Shown here one piece after another: positions 35,930 through 47,034 of a stretch of DNA of 64,000 nucleotides. Position 1 is the first letter of the stretch. Each line of letters begins with the position of its first letter. The notes below the pieces were generated by a model that saw only the letters and a program-made list of their open reading frames with translations, ran no database searches and was not told the origin of the DNA. Position numbers and translations under genes: made by a program. Origin of the DNA: Epiperipatus broadwayi (Eukaryota > Onychophora > Udeonychophora > Euonychophora > Peripatidae); NCBI GenBank assembly GCA_028023455.1, contig JAQFVV010006215.1, positions 4,573,230 through 4,637,229 of the forward strand. Direction: 5' to 3'.

Positions 35930-36118
35930 TGTACCTTTTCCTTTCTATTTTCCTAATTGAACATGTTCATTGGAACATATTGCTACCTTAGAACATTCAT
36001 TACTCTTTTCTAATCATCAGTTTGTTTTTTGCAATTGATTTTCAATCAGGTGACTTGTCTCACCAATATATATTCTTTCATATGGTATTTCAATGATGCA
36101 GTTTTTGCTTTTCAGCAT
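35930..36118 (-). pseudogene. GIY-YIG endonuclease relic (Penelope-like)
   Basis: Minus strand from 36118 reads KNCIIEIPYERIYIGETSHL and IENQLQKT, matching the family pattern V-Y-x-I-x-C...YIGET..(L)xxRLxEH, then ECSKVAICSNEHV, which resembles the K/S-A-I-A-E-H block. The cysteine and the R-H catalytic pair are altered. It lies directly 5' of the minus-strand SINE copy 35470-35830, in the same orientation. Confidence 0.45.
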
Positions 36119-36129
36119 TTCAAGTTAAG

Positions 36130-36560
36130 ACTTTGTAGATGTTGGAATTCCTTATAGTGTGGTATCGTCTACTGACTGTTGCCTTTGATAGGATGGCTCA
36201 GTTGGTTAGAGCATTACCTTAAAATTCAACATTTAAGAATCTAATGGTCCAGATTCAATTCTCATGCTAATACTGTCACTACTCGGGCCAGCAATACCTG
36301 AAGAAGTGAGGAAAATAATATCTCTTGAAACATTGTGCATATACTAACCTGTGTGCTATTACTAACAGTTGAATGTACTTTGAAAATTTAAATAAAGTTA
36401 AATTTTTTAAAGACATTCAATACTCAATATTTAGATGATAGAAATAGTCCAAAATACAACTAAAATACCATCACCATAAACCTTCAGGAAAACATCATAA
36501 AGGAATGGAGTAAATGAACACAAGCATGTTTCATATAAAATAATAAAAAAACAAGTCATG
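36130..36560 (+). mobile_element. tRNA-derived SINE, family S1 (plus-strand copy)
   Basis: TCTACTGACTG at about 36169, then GGATGGCTCAGTTGGTTAGA (A box) at 36190, CCAGATTCAATTCTCATGC (B box), CGGGCCAGCAATACCTGAAG, GAAACATTGTGCATATACTA and the tail GAAATAGTCCAAAATACAAC, ending near 36500-36560. It faces away from the minus-strand copy 35470-35830, with the GIY-YIG relic between. Confidence 0.8.
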
Positions 36561-36599
36561 AGTTAACAAATATATTTAAATTTAAACCCCCCCCCATCC

Positions 36600-38990
36600 A
36601 TCAACATTTTACTTCACAATTAAAACAATTCTTCTTTATCATTATAACATTTTTTTCCAAATAATAGGAGATTTGAAAACTTTGCAAATTAATTTCAATT
36701 TTTTGCTTTTTAATCTGTGCCTTCCTCATCTCAAGCATCTACCAGAATAGAAACTCAGAGCGCCATCTCTCAATACTATGCTATTCGGAAATAGCCTTCA
36801 TTCTTCAGATAAAGCTAGAGATATCAAATACTTAAGCCTGTATATCCAAATAGACAATATATTTTTTATCACACCAATCGCATTAAAGGTAAGGAATTTG
36901 TGACAATAACATCTAAGAATGTGGCTGAAAAGTTGGAGATTAGAATGGATTGAAGCCTGTCCATTAAAGTATAAAGATTTGCTATCTTAATATAAACTGA
37001 GAACTGATTATATGTATGTGTGGGAGATGATAATCTGGACCAACTGGTGAGTGCTGGTTTAGCATGAAATACGTATATTGGTGATTACTTATCTTTTCTA
37101 CATGTGTGTGGTCATGTATATCAGTTGTATGAGATAGTGTGGATAGTGAGAGGGTGCTTGAAAGTCTGAATTCAAATCCCCTATACTTACAATTAAGCTC
37201 CCAGGTTTGTGAAGAGTGCCTGGTTTTCAAATATTGCAAATTTAATTGAAGGAAATACATTATTATGACAAGAATATTTGTAATAGTGCTTCATTACATG
37301 GCTACAATAAGGAATGTTATAACAATAGGAAGACAGATTTTGGTAACAGAATTGTATTTTTAGTCATGGTTTTATGATCTTCAATGTAAATTATGCTAAT
37401 CTGAGTACGTGGTTAACTCATAGCCATTCCTTATTTCTGTGTTGTAATGGAAATATGTATTTATGGACAATGTTAAGATATCATTTAACAATTAAAAGAC
37501 TTGTTCTCATTTCTTACATTCATTTAATTTTTTTTCCTACAATAGATACTTCGTTAACTATATACATTGTAAATAAAATTTTCCACATCAAAGTTTAAAA
37601 CAAACTATCATTTTTTTCTTGACTAATTCATAAAGTTCCTAGACTCTCTGATAAACAACTGTGCACTATATGCCGAGAAACCAAGTTTTTTAAAAAATAC
37701 TGTGTTTTCTAGATGTAACAATAGGCTTTTAATGAAATTGGATTCTTATAAATTTAAGTAGGCCTATAAAGATGTGGAATTTTACTTGGATATGTATTCA
37801 TATACTTCTTTATGAATCAATAAATTATCATCAGAACCTAATAAATAACATTTACAACTTTGTTTCTATAGCTGGTTTAGGATTAACACCTTTTTATTGA
37901 CAACTCTCTTATTTTGTTGTCATAATTAGTAGTATACCTAACAACTGTAACATTGCCTTTGATAGCAAGAACACATCCCATCAGGAAAAATTTGTTGATT
38001 TTTTTTTAGGGTTTTTGGCATGTAAGACCAAGTTTTTTGTCAGGGATTCTAGGCATTATGAAGTTAATTTAGAATTTGAAAATAGAATTGATACTTTGGC
38101 AAGCTTTCATGTGAAAAATTTATTGACAAATGAATTTCCAATGATGAAGTATTGTCAGTAAAATAACTCCTTAATTCTGCATAATAATTCTTTCAATGGA
38201 ATCAAAAGCTGGCTATGGTTTGCCATTGTCAGTCCTGATCAGCAATACTTCCAAAAATCCCCCCATGGAATTACAGCTACAAATACATTTCCATTCCCAC
38301 CAAAAGTTTGTTTTTGCTGGGTTTATAACATATTCGTTACATTGTTATATAGTGAAAAGCTCTATTACAAATATCTTAAACACACATAAAAAAAAACTAA
38401 CATATGCAGGAAAATACTTGTCATGTTGCTGTCGTCATGATGAAAACATAAAAAGTAGGTGTTTTATTACTATGGAACAAAATATAAGAAGTTTATTCAA
38501 AAGTGATGACTTCATAAAAGAAAACTTGAATGTAGAGCAAACCCTTATGGTATATAGTTTTCTGTTAGCTACCAATAAAAATTTGAATTTACAATAAAAA
38601 GAAGCATCAAAAGTATAACCAATGATAAAATACTGTAATAAATGCATGCATACTAAGAGAATACAAATTAAAGAAAATATACAATTAATAGCTGAATAGT
38701 GTTCCAAAGCCATAGTTCACTGGATGAATTTTAATCTCTATAAAAATGAAGCTTGAAATGTTAAAATAACTAAATGTGCATAATACCATGTGAATGTAAA
38801 AAGAAATTCATGAAACTAACTTTCTCATTTAAATATGTGAAAAAGTCTACCAATACAAATTTGAAGGAAAAAACAGAAAAAAGATAATTAAAAAAAACTG
38901 CTCACTTGACAGTGGTCAATAATCTTAGATTGACTTACTGCAATATGTTTCAAAAATATTCATAAGATGAAAAAAATAAATATCTTATTA
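36600..38990. other. Mixed non-coding sequence with one unassigned open frame
   Basis: C-run at 36587-36595. The 133-codon frame 38196-38597 (+) starts MESKAGYGLPLSVLISN and has a Cys-rich patch SCCCRHDEN. It matches no family I recognise and is preceded by sequence with stops in all frames; it may be a degraded transposon gene. B-box-like AATTCAAATCCCC at 37170 hints at another tRNA-derived repeat. Confidence 0.3.
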
Positions 38991-39007
38991 ATAAGTTTAT
39001 AAAATGT

Positions 39008-39340
39008 TGACTGACTGTCACCTTTGACAGAAAAACTTATTAGATTAGAGTGCTTCACCATCAGTATTCATGATTCTAAGATCCTGAAGTCAATTTTCAT
39101 AATGGTGGTGTCACTGGACAATCCAGCAATATTTGAAAAGAATACTACCATCCAAAATGTTATTTTCTATATTAACCTAAATGTTATTACTGACTGTTGA
39201 ATATATTTGAAAAAGATAAAGTTTGATTCTTTTCTAAAAGCATACAATTAGATGTTAGAAATAGACCCCATATAATGACAGATAAAATGCTGTAATCATA
39301 ACCTTCAAAGTAAACATTAAATACTCAATAAGAACTTGAT
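39008..39340 (+). mobile_element. SINE family S1, diverged copy
   Basis: GACTGACTGTCACCTTTGAC head, TAGATTAGAGTGCTTCACC in the A-box position, CTGGACAATCCAGCAATATT, CTGACTGTTGAATATATTTG and the tail GAAATAGACCCCATATAATG line up in order with the copies at 36130 and 41825. Confidence 0.7.
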
Positions 39341-39639
39341 ACTATATTAAAGTTTAGATATTACACTTTTTTTAATCTAAAATTGGCAAATTAGTAACAT
39401 CAATTTAACTTTTGCATACAAAAATAAATCTGGAAAGATTGTCTCTAAAGACCTGAAACCAAAACCTCCAATCATTATCAAAGAGCTGAAAAAATTAATC
39501 AGGAACAAGTTGTTGTTTTTAATATCAAACATTTTACTCCAATGGTAATATAGTAGGTTTGCTTAAACACAAATTTTTTGGATAAAGACTTTGCAGAAGT
39601 TTTTTGAACAGTATCAAAAATCTATTCTACAATACATAG

Positions 39640-39935
39640 ATAAGCGAACAATCAGGTGTAATTGACATCATTGAAAGAATTAAGAGACCAAGGTGGAGTT
39701 GGGCTGGACCTATTTCTAGAAGAGATGGTGATACTATTGATGGGCAATTGAACTCTTAAATTGCATTCCAAGAGATTGTAAAAGACCCCAGAAAGAAACT
39801 ACATGTGAGATAGATGGATGAAATAAGGAAGTGTGTAGGATTGATGTGGAGAAGAGAGGCTAGAGATTGGAGGGGATGGATTGAATTTGGGGGAGTCTTC
39901 ATTCTGCAGTGGATTGATAATGGGTGACACTGATG
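39640..39935 (+). pseudogene. LINE 3' end (C-terminal domain relic)
   Basis: IIERIKRPRWSWAGPISRRD, then KKLHVR, MDEIRKCVGLMWRREARD, WRGWIEFGGVF and ILQWIDNG with stop match the C-terminal IK.RWAGHV.R....RP..RW.D.I....W...A.DR..WR block of endonuclease-RT LINEs. The 3' end CTGCAGTGGATTGATAATGG is the same as that at 27001. In-frame stops show decay. Only the last few hundred bases are present. Confidence 0.65.
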
Positions 39936-39999
39936 ATTTTGGCATGAAAAAGGTAAAAGAATGTCAAGAGAAGAAATGCGTAAAACTACATGAGCATAT

Positions 40000-40215
40000 T
40001 AAACTTCATGTTGCACTAAGTAACCCAGCAGCATTAGGTTAAAATCATCATTCTAAATGTGGAACAGATATTGAAACTTTTGAAGAAGAAAAATCCCACT
40101 ATTTAAGAAAGGCTTGTGACTTTACTGCTTGGGAGTTCATAAGAAGTTTGAGCACCAGTATCAGTTGTGGGACTTCTCGATCCCAAGACATTCTACCAAC
40201 TGCACCAAATCACGC
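40000..40215 (-). repeat. tRNA-derived SINE, family S2
   Basis: Minus strand: GTGATTTGGTGCAGTTGGTA (A-box-like), GGGATCGAGAAGTCCC (B-box-like), then GAACTCCCAAGCAGTAAAGT and AGCCTTTCTTAAATAGTGGG. A second copy with the same order of blocks is at 52440-52545. Plus-strand sequence beyond the head (GAAGTTACTCAAAAACTGCC at 40232) recurs at about 43035, so a longer unit may exist. Confidence 0.5.
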
Positions 40216-41195
40216 AAGGTATATCCCTGAGGAAGTTACTCAAAAACTGCCTCTAGTAATAAGCAGAAAAATTATATTGGAGAATATAAAATAAGCTAGA
40301 TATATCAGAAACCTGAGATAAACATTACCTATATTAAAAGAGAAGCTGACAAAAATATATCACAATATATAATGTTGTGATATATATTATGACAAAATAA
40401 GAGCTGCTCACAGTAGACTATATATAAACATTACTCAAAAATCACTTGTGACATTTTATTAATTCAGTTCATAAAAACTATGGATCATTAAGACTTATCG
40501 TTTTTTTAAATCAAAATTTCTACTTAAGGTTATCAGTTTTTTAGCATATAAAGCACAATCCTTTGCCAAGAATAGTTGGTATTTTAGTTTTAAATGCATG
40601 ACTGATTCTTCATGACGTTTTTTTTCTTCTTCATTTTGACCAGTCGTAGACTTTAAATTAATATGGCACACAATTAGTAAGGACTGTACATATGATTAAT
40701 TCATTATGTTTTTTGATATTATATCAGATTTCTAATAGTGTTTTTTTTTTTTTCTGTACGATAAAATTTGAGGTTTTTATGAATGCTTTAATAAAAGATT
40801 TTTTTTTTTTTAATTTTTTATACTTCACGTAAAAAAAATATTAATTTCAATGGATGTAACTCATCATAATTTTATATGAAACTCCAGAGGTAAAATTTCT
40901 ACCAGTTGTAAGTATATAATCTTTTTCATTATTTAATGCTTTGTAATAACGAATTATTTTGTGCTCGATCTGTTTTTTGTATAATGTAAGCAATTTTATC
41001 TTTACATTTCTTTCAGTCTATAACTATTTTCTATTATATATATATTTTCAAGTAGTGCTTATAATGAAAAATCAAATTTATTTCCTTATCATAACTGATA
41101 TTGGAAAGAGTATCTCATATCTATCTGCATCTTATATATCACTGTCATCTAAGCATAAACAATGGTTTCATTCTTTTTTTGCAATCTTTTGTTTA

Positions 41196-41695
41196 AAACA
41201 GGCAACCCTCTCTAAATATTTTGCCACTCAGTGCAAGCCAGAATAAATCACTGGATGCTAGAAGGCTTATGCATAAAATCCCCATCTAGTGCCTACTCAT
41301 CCAATATCCCCAGACTAGTTTCTGGCTTGTGGTCTTCGTCTGTGAGGAGCCTTGGATCTGAGAGCACTGCACCTACACCTTAGGATCTAATGCAACCCTC
41401 CAGCAGCTACCTTTTATTTCTACTTAACTAAAAAACTATGAGTCTTAAATTGAAAACACCGTATTTTCAGTCCAAGCTCATTAGCTTATATAGTCATATA
41501 GGTCTGAACTCAGTTCAGTACCTATACATTTTGGTGACTTTGGTTCTTTAATAACCATAGACACCACTATCCTATTAGGTAGGATTGGTTTTAAGTCAAT
41601 AAACATCACATGATCCCATTTCTTATGCTTGCTTGTAACTGTTATTAAAACAGGCAAAACTCTCTATACATATTGTCACTCAGTGCAAGCCAGCA
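41196..41695 (+). mobile_element. Family FB1, longest copy, with terminal direct repeats
   Basis: AAAACAGGCA...CTCTCTA, then ATTTTGCCACTCAGTGCAAG at 41196-41240, recurs in the same orientation at 41645-41690 (AAAACAGGCAAAACTCTCTA, GTCACTCAGTGCAAGCCAGC). Between them lies about 400 bp of non-coding unit including ATCCAATATCCCCAGACTAG. It ends in the family tail AAACATCACATGATCCCATT just before the second repeat. The layout is that of an element whose RNA or DNA template was a tandem array, like the pseudo-LTRs of Penelope-like elements. No open reading frame. Confidence 0.6.
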
Positions 41696-41824
41696 TGCTG
41701 CAATATTAAAAATGCAGCTGGAGTACATCAAGATTATTTATATATATATATTTAACTTGTATTTTAATTTATATAATCATAGCGATCCATTCTCCCACCC
41801 GGTTCAATATATACAAAATTTCGA

Positions 41825-42150
41825 CTGAGGCTGTTAAAGCATCACCTTAAATTCAGTATTTATGAATATAAGGCTCACCAATTCAATTTTCATGCTAGAA
41901 CTGTTGGTAATCTGACCTTACCAGTAATATTTGAAGAAAAAAAAAACGCTTAAAATGTAGTCTAGACGAATCTGTGTCAATACTTAATAGTTGAATGTTT
42001 TTGAAAATATTTAAATAAAGTTTAAATTATTATAAAAACATTTCGGAATTAAATTAGATAATGAAAATAGTTCAACATATAATTATATATAAAATGCCAT
42101 TATCACAAGCTTTCAGATAAACATTAAATGCTTGCTATGAATTTGATACT
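41825..42150 (+). mobile_element. SINE family S1, diverged copy with deleted head
   Basis: GACTGAGGCTGTTAAAGCAT joins the family start to the A-box region with a deletion. CACCAATTCAATTTTCATGC is the B-box region. CAGTAATATTTGAAG, GTTGAATGTTTTTGAAAATA, GAAAATAGTTCAACATATAA and TTCAGATAAACATTAAAT complete the tail. Confidence 0.7.
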
Positions 42151-42153
42151 ATT

Positions 42154-42690
42154 CAAGCTTATTAAATTAGGTCATGTGACATCTGATTTGATTTTTTTTT
42201 TTTAATTTGATTTTTTGCTATGATGGCTTTGGTGATTTTATATTGCTAAAACTATTAATATATGGTGTATCTGAACTTAGTTCAGTCCCATATGGCTATT
42301 TAAATTAGATAGCTGGATTGGAAGACATATGGATGTCTAAAAATTTCAGATTTTCTTACTTAATAGTTTTTAATATATATATGTGCTCTGCGCACAGATA
42401 ATGAAGCTATTCAATGCACGTAAAATTCTCAAAAGTTACCACCAAGCGCTTTCGTGACAGTTTATAGTCCCATATTCATGGCGAATTATAGATAAAGTGC
42501 TGGGCTTGTCCTGGTATTTTTAATCTAATGATTGAATATTCTAACACCTCACTGAGGATGCCAGTAGCAGAGACTGGTCTGAGGTTGGGGATAGCTTGTA
42601 AATAGCTTATTTTGCAAGCTCTAAACATTTGTAAATACAAGCTTATTAAATTAGGTCATGTGACATCTAACTTGATTTTTTTTTTTTGTA
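42154..42690. repeat. 31-bp direct repeats bounding an FB1-related segment
   Basis: CAAGCTTATTAAATTAGGTC plus eleven further identical bases occurs at 42154-42184 and 42638-42668, each followed by a TTGATTTTTT tract. The 450 bp between them contains GAACTTAGTTCAGTCCCATA, also seen inverted in part near 41500, and GAGACTGGTCTGAGG, also seen inverted at 17535. Either a tandem duplication or an insertion that copied flanking sequence. Confidence 0.6.
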
Positions 42691-43079
42691 ATTATAACAA
42701 ACTTTAGACATTATAAAAACTATGTCCAAAATTAGCTAAAGTAGAAAATCATTTAATGCTAGTGAGATTCTGCAAAAAAGAAAGAATAAATGTTTAAATT
42801 TTTTACAAGTATCAAAGCTTTTCTAACACAGAAAATGTATTTAAAGATGACAAATGTTTGTTTATAAACCTACAGATCTGATGAATATATTAAATCTCAT
42901 ACTGCATCAAATAACCTAACAGCTTCACCAATTAAAAATATAATAGATGCTGAAATTTCTATTCTGGAAAAACAACTGAACTTTGCTTTACAACATCTAA
43001 TGTCTTTTTATTAGATATTTCTGTAGCAAGTGAAGAAGTCACTCAAAAATTGCCTCTAGAAGCAGCTTAATTATACTGG

Positions 43080-44720
43080 AAAACAAAAGCATTCATTCAA
43101 TGAAGGTAATAACTTGTAAACCACAGCAATTCTTTTTATTAACAATATAATGAAACTTAATATTTCGCATAACTTATTTTTACTACAAAACAGATATCTT
43201 CTAATAAAATGAAGGAAGGTCTGTATATTCACTGCTGTCACTCGAGACTAACAACACTTACTTGGAAAAATTTGAAATTGTAGCATAAACATTACTCCAC
43301 CTTCCCCAAAAGTCAAATTTCACTCTGTTGATATCCATTGCATAACTATAAAGTCAAACACTATTCTAAATATTTTGGATATATATCAAATTATTTCAAT
43401 TAAATTGACAAAAAAATATTCTAACTTGCTATTGTTAGTTATTCTTGTGACAAGATATTTTTAGAATAAAACCAAAATTACTGCTTATGAAAAAACTCAT
43501 GTGCATAAAAAATACTTAGCATATACAAACGATCACAACAGAAACAAAGTTGATTTATATTTATCATTGTGGAAAAGAGTTAAATAAGTTTTATTCAAAC
43601 CAGAAACTTGGAAAAGTCAAACACAGAATAAACTTTCATGATAAATGATTATCCGTCATTTATCATTAAGAAATATTAAATTGAAAGAATACTATAGTAT
43701 ATCCATATATATGTGTAATGTATATCATCTTGAAAAATGACAGTGTTACATGAGAACAATGTACAATAAACTTAATCCACACAAAATGCTGTTTGGATAT
43801 AATGCTTTATGAAGAACAAATGATTGAATCAAGGGAATCACATGACAAAGCTTCCCAAAATTTGACAAAACAACCAATGTTTTACATTAGTAAAAATGGT
43901 CTAAATTGTTTCTTTTGGAACTAGAAATGCTAGTGTAAAATGTAAATAATGGCTCATTTCTTATCACCTATTATCCAATTCTTAAGCTCCAGTCATCATT
44001 AATATTCCGGAAAAAACTCAGCCGTAAATGTTCTGCTTGAAAAATTTATAAGATTATTTTGGTATATCATGTTCATAAGAATACTGACTTAAGCACTAAT
44101 TTGTTCTGATATGGTTTTTGATTATATTTTAATGTCTATTGTTTCTTTCCAGTAAGCAATATTTAATTTCCATCTTTAAAAAATGTTAAGACTATAGATA
44201 TTAAAACAATCCATTATTACCTCCTTTTAAACTCACACAGGTTTGAAATTTATCACAAGTTTATAAAAGTGATATCAATTTCCTGTCAAATATTTCTTAT
44301 AACTTCGCTGTTTTTTCGACAAATAAAAGTTAATTCCCATTCTTTTTCTACAAAATATTATACTCATATAATAGGTATGTTTAGAATGTTTCAAAATAAA
44401 TAATGATAAATAAAATACAGTCACAGAAGATAGATAACAAGATTTGGTTTTTCACTGATGGGATTGATTCAACGTAGAATTCCTGCATTATATTCACTTA
44501 CTTGTAAAAGTAAAATACTGTTAATCCAAATTCAAAAACTTTCTATTATCCAAACAAAATTTTAAAAGTGATCTTTAAGTCTTTTATACTAAATTAGTTT
44601 ATACATATACTTACAATTTTTAAAAAAAAAAAACAAGTCAATGAATACTTAGAGTTACATGCTTTTGTTTTGTCTAAACATAATTTGGGTTTGAGAACAT
44701 TTATTCTTGAAATACAAAAA
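43080..44720. other. Non-coding A+T-rich sequence
   Basis: No gene or repeat recognised beyond the shared block near 43035 described with the S2 repeat. Confidence 0.35.
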
Positions 44721-44729
44721 AAAAAGCCA

Positions 44730-45770
44730 GGTAGTTGTGACTTTTGACCCATGTGGCCACCAGAGGCGCTGGTCAGGGTCAACCACAGAAATACTTAGAG
44801 TAGGGGCCCCAAATGCAGCATTGCAAATTCCAGCCGAAAGGTGGCACTGTTCACAATGCATAAGCACAGGCGCTGGTCACAATGCATAACCCATTTAGCT
44901 TACATAGTCTGCTACCAGCGACTACCAAGAACCTAGGTGGCGCTGATTGCTGTAAACACATCTAGCTTATGTGTCGTCTGCTACCAGAAACTACCAAGAT
45001 TCTAGCCCACTACGTGGCACTGTTTCTCCACGTTACACATGGAAAAACAACACACTGATAGTTTATGTACATACTACTTAAAAGATGAATGGTGTATAAT
45101 GTAAGGTGTGATTAATTAAGAAGCTACAACTATTTAAATATTCTTTCAAACTTAATAGTATCACATGCTATTTCAGTTTTATAAATGTACTTTAAAATTA
45201 TTATTTTTTTAAAAATCAATTTTTCATAACATTTTGACATAGAGTAAATAATTAAAAAAAAATCGATTTTTTTAAAAAAAAAAATTTAAAAATACATCCA
45301 TTTATAAAACTGTGAAATAGCATGTGATACTATTAAGTTTGAAAGAATATTTAAATAGTTGTAGCTTCTTAATTAATCACACCTGTACATTATACACCAT
45401 TCATCTTTTAAGTAGTATGTACATAAACTCTATCCGTGCGTTGTTTTTCTGTGTGTAACGTGGAGAAACAGCGCCACGTAGTGGGCTAGAATCTTGGTAG
45501 TGTGTTTACAGCAATCAGCGCCACCTAGGTTCTTGGTAGTCGCTGGTAGCAGACTATGTAAGCTAAATGGTCTTATGCATTGCGACCAGCACCACCAAGC
45601 AGAGTTTTGCTGCCAGCCAGCTGGTGGAATGTTCCTGTGCTTACGCATTGTGAACAGCGCCACCTTTCGGCTAGAATTTGCAATGCTGCATTTGGGGCCT
45701 CTACTCTAAGTATTTCTGTGGTTGATCCCTGACCAGCGCCTCTGGTGGCAGGTCAAAAGTCACAACTACC
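44730..45770. mobile_element. Near-perfect 1-kb palindromic element with iterated subterminal motif
   Basis: Starts GGTAGTTGTGACTTTTGACC at 44730 and ends with its complement at 45770; about 500-nt arms meet near 45225-45255. The outer 330 nt of each arm are G+C-richer and carry a repeated motif close to GTGGCRCTG or its GGCGCTGGT form (about 44766, 44841, 44870, 44935, 45014, mirrored on the right). The core is A/T-rich. There is no open reading frame across it; apparent frames are mirror artefacts. Iterated subterminal motifs are typical transposase-binding sites of DNA transposons and MITEs. No target duplication seen. Confidence 0.75.
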
Positions 45771-45946
45771 AAATGTCACAAATCTGAGTAAGTTTTAGAG
45801 AACCACGAATTTCAGTTTAAAATCTACCAAAATCATAAGTTTTAAAATCATCTGCTTATCCAGCTATGTAGTGCAGAATTAGATCAGCAGACATTAAAAA
45901 TGGCATTTTCACAATTTGTCAACTTTATTGATATACTTTATCGATG

Positions 45947-46124
45947 TATAATTATACTAATAAACATCACATGATCACTATTCCTTATGCTTGCTCTTAA
46001 CTGTTATTAAAACAGGCAAAACTCTCTATACGTATTGCCACTCAGCCTTCTGGCATCCACTGATTACTCTGGCTTGCACTGAGTGGCTATACGTATAGAG
46101 TTTTGCCTGTTATAATTATACTAA
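45947..46124 (+). mobile_element. Fold-back insertion, family FB1, short copy with 14-bp target duplication
   Basis: TATAATTATACTAA is present at 45947-45960 and 46111-46124, bounding 150 bp (45961-46110). The insert begins with the unpaired tail TAAACATCACATGATCACTA, then ACAGGCAAAACTCTCTATAC, a short loop, and the complementary arm ending GCCTGT at 46110. Tail and arm match the copy at 3188-3440 (reverse orientation) and the long copy at 41196-41695. Confidence 0.85.
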
Positions 46125-46261
46125 AAATATATAGTAATTGCTGTTGGACAAATTACTTTTGTTACTACTAATAGTTGTGTTGTAATTGTATCAAATTTGC
46201 ACAAAGCTCAATTGCAAATGGACAACTCATCTCAGATGCTACTTATTCAATAATATATTAA

Positions 46262-47034
46262 GAGTACTTTTGTAGAAGCTGTACGACGGAAGTTCACCAC
46301 CCATGTTTGTTTTAATTATCCATGTTCAGAGATCTCAACTATTTGTTTATATTTATTTTCTCAAAACTATTTAACAAACATGTTACTTATTAAAATTAAA
46401 CAATATTAAAACAATGAATTATACGTGTTTGTTAACTAAATGGCTTATAAATTCCATTTTACATCTTATAATTAATATTTTTTTTAAGTATATAATAGTA
46501 TACGAATCTAAATATGTTGCAAACATTGTTATTATTTGGTGGCATTTTATTACATTTAGTGTAATATTATTTTTGAGCTTTTACTTTTTTGTGTGTGTGT
46601 GTGGAAATGATTAAAATTCAGGATCTTCCAGTGATAGAAGAAACAAAAAGCACAGGGGAATTGAGAGACAACATATAGATTCCTATTTAGCAGAATTTAC
46701 ATTGCGTCGACTGCATAAACATGGACACATTTGCGGCCATGGTGCACACTATTAAGGATTTCTGTCCACCAACATGAAGAACCCACTTTTGTAACACTTT
46801 TGCTATACTTTTTTTGAACAACTATTTTATTTATTTATATTAAATTTGCTTAAATTACAATCATTTGTAGATTTATATATTTTCTTCTGTTTTTTAGAAT
46901 CATATTAAAAAAATATTAGATAGCTTGTAGTCAGTCATATTATTTGCAAGATTTTTTTGACATCCCTATAAATGGATAAGTAAAACAAACACGGCTGGCG
47001 ATCTTCCATCATATAGCTTCTACAAAAGTACCTC
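46262..47034 (+). mobile_element. DNA transposon relic with 60-bp terminal inverted repeats, Merlin-like
   Basis: The left end GAGTACTTTTGTAGAAGCTG (46262) and the right end, read inward from 47034, GAGGTACTTTTGTAGAAGCT match over about 60 positions including CATGTTTGTTTTA. Inside, 46621-46750 encodes RRNKKHRGIERQHIDSYLAE and FTLRRLHKHGH in one frame, resembling the C-terminal end of IS1016/Merlin-type DDE transposases (conserved H-I-D-x-Y-L-x-E-F-x-x-R). The rest of the transposase is not recognisable. No target duplication could be confirmed, and the family call rests mainly on this motif and the GGTAC-type ends. Confidence 0.5.

Noticed and set aside
44594-45709. Open frames of 60-77 codons on both strands
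   Set aside because: They mirror one another across the 1-kb palindrome and have no family similarity.
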